Source: an uncultured Saprospiraceae bacterium (GTDB lineage: Bacteria; Bacteroidota; Bacteroidia; Chitinophagales; Saprospiraceae). From it: 64,000 bases of DNA. Position numbers and translations under genes: made by a program. The stretch spans positions 1 to 64,000 of the forward strand of contig CALDGQ010000057.1 in assembly GCA_937941765.1 (NCBI GenBank), given 5' to 3'. Below are positions 63,487 through 64,000 of this stretch, piece by piece (within the stretch, counting starts at the first letter, position 1; the number at the start of each line of letters is the position of its first letter). The notes beneath the pieces were generated by a model that saw only the letters and a list, made by a program, of their open reading frames with translations, was not told where the DNA came from and made no database searches.

Positions 63487-64000
63487 ATGCAAGAACAATT
63501 TAGTCAATCGCTAAAAAATTTATTAGCAAAACTTTTTTCATGGTTTGATTCATTTATAATCAGTCTTCCAAATGTATTGTTAGCCATGTTGGTTTTTTTT
63601 ATTACTTATTATCTTTCTAGTAAGATAAGTAATCGAGTCAAAAGCGCGCTAAGAAACAGGATTAAACAAAGTTCAATAAGGAATTTAATTGGCACTTTCA
63701 TTTCTGTAATGATTATTACATTGGGGATTATTTTGGCGCTAGGTATTTTGGATCTCGATCAAGCACTCAACTCGTTAATTACAGGTGCAGGTGTTGCAGG
63801 TATCGCAATCGGTTTAGCATTACAAGGTACATTGGCTAATACTTTTGCCGGTATTTCTTTATCTATGAAAAATGATATTGATATTGGCGATTACATTGAA
63901 TCTAATAGTTTTGCGGGATTTGTAGAAGATATTAATCTAAGAGATACAAAGTTAAGATCTAAGGATAATAATTTAGTGGTTATCCCGAATAGTCTATTGT
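63487..64000 (+). CDS. MscS-family mechanosensitive ion channel (3' end outside window)
   Basis: ATG at 63487; 171 codons are in the window. The order of helices matches the channel at 62121: an N-terminal helix (SLPNVLLAMLVFFITYYLSS), a second (LIGTFISVMIITLGIILALGIL) and the pore helix TGAGVAGIAIGLALQGTLAN. The beta domain starts at GDYIESNSFAGFVEDINLRDTKL. The close similarity in length and motif order to the upstream channel suggests tandem duplication followed by divergence. Confidence 0.92.
   Translation, partial: MQEQFSQSLKNLLAKLFSWFDSFIISLPNVLLAMLVFFITYYLSSKISNRVKSALRNRIKQSSIRNLIGTFISVMIITLGIILALGILDLDQALNSLITGAGVAGIAIGLALQGTLANTFAGISLSMKNDIDIGDYIESNSFAGFVEDINLRDTKLRSKDNNLVVIPNSLL

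Overview
The window looks like the chromosome of a free-living member of the Bacteroidota, probably a Saprospiria-type bacterium. The DNA is AT-rich. Four encoded proteins end in type A type-IX secretion (T9SS) sorting domains, and a giant repeat protein ends in a type B (gliding-motility-associated, CHU_C) domain. There are many lipoproteins, and several promoters fit the Bacteroidota pattern TTG-N17-23-TAnnTTTG. I see no rRNA, tRNA, CRISPR array, intact transposase or phage module.

Layout. (1) 1-4927, minus: a three-gene run of a membrane-anchored spermidine-synthase-like protein, a small secreted protein, and the start of a very large secreted protein with 82-residue HYR-like repeats that leaves the window at base 1. 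(2) 5588-17836, plus: a secreted subtilisin-family protease with a type A sorting domain, then an adhesin-like protein of about 2640 residues. It carries about 45 Cys-pair modules of 41 residues, expanded once as 12 near-identical monomers and once as 7 near-identical dimers. (3) 18290-25902, plus: an exopolysaccharide operon with a Wzc-like co-polymerase, a Wzx flippase, a glycosyltransferase, an unlisted 50-residue membrane microprotein, a Wzy/ligase-type polymerase and a half-size TolC-like protein, closed by a strong terminator. (4) 26060-29095: small housekeeping or unknown genes separated by palindromic and direct-repeat elements. (5) 29263-36413, minus: a polysaccharide O-acylation module (GDSL, MBOAT, SGNH), two family 2 glycosyltransferases, and an initiating sugar-phosphate transferase translationally coupled to a single-domain response regulator. 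(6) 36986-40832, plus: a further glycosyltransferase, a Gfo/Idh/MocA oxidoreductase and a sugar isomerase-like TIM barrel. Regions 3, 5 and 6 plausibly make, modify and export one surface polysaccharide.

(7) 40934-64000 is a mixed accessory region. It holds an Asp-box lipoprotein, a DksA-like regulator, a metal-binding lipoprotein, DUF1801 proteins, and a PETase-like polyester hydrolase fused to a C-terminal Bacteroidota module. It also holds a CotH-family protein, a carbohydrate-binding-like T9SS protein, a CPBP protease, a cytochrome c-sugar dehydrogenase fusion lipoprotein, NTF2-fold proteins with an AraC regulator, and two MscS channels flanking the frameshifted remnant of another gene. 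Three proteins of 48-59 residues have strong context: 23246-23398, 43806-43952 and 46575-46754.

The most interesting points are the PETase-like enzyme, the higher-order repeat structure of the giant adhesin, the response-regulator/phosphoglycosyltransferase coupling, the apparently kinase-dead Wzc homologue, the microproteins, and a family of long intergenic palindromes. Assignments rest on reading motifs by eye; no database search was run.
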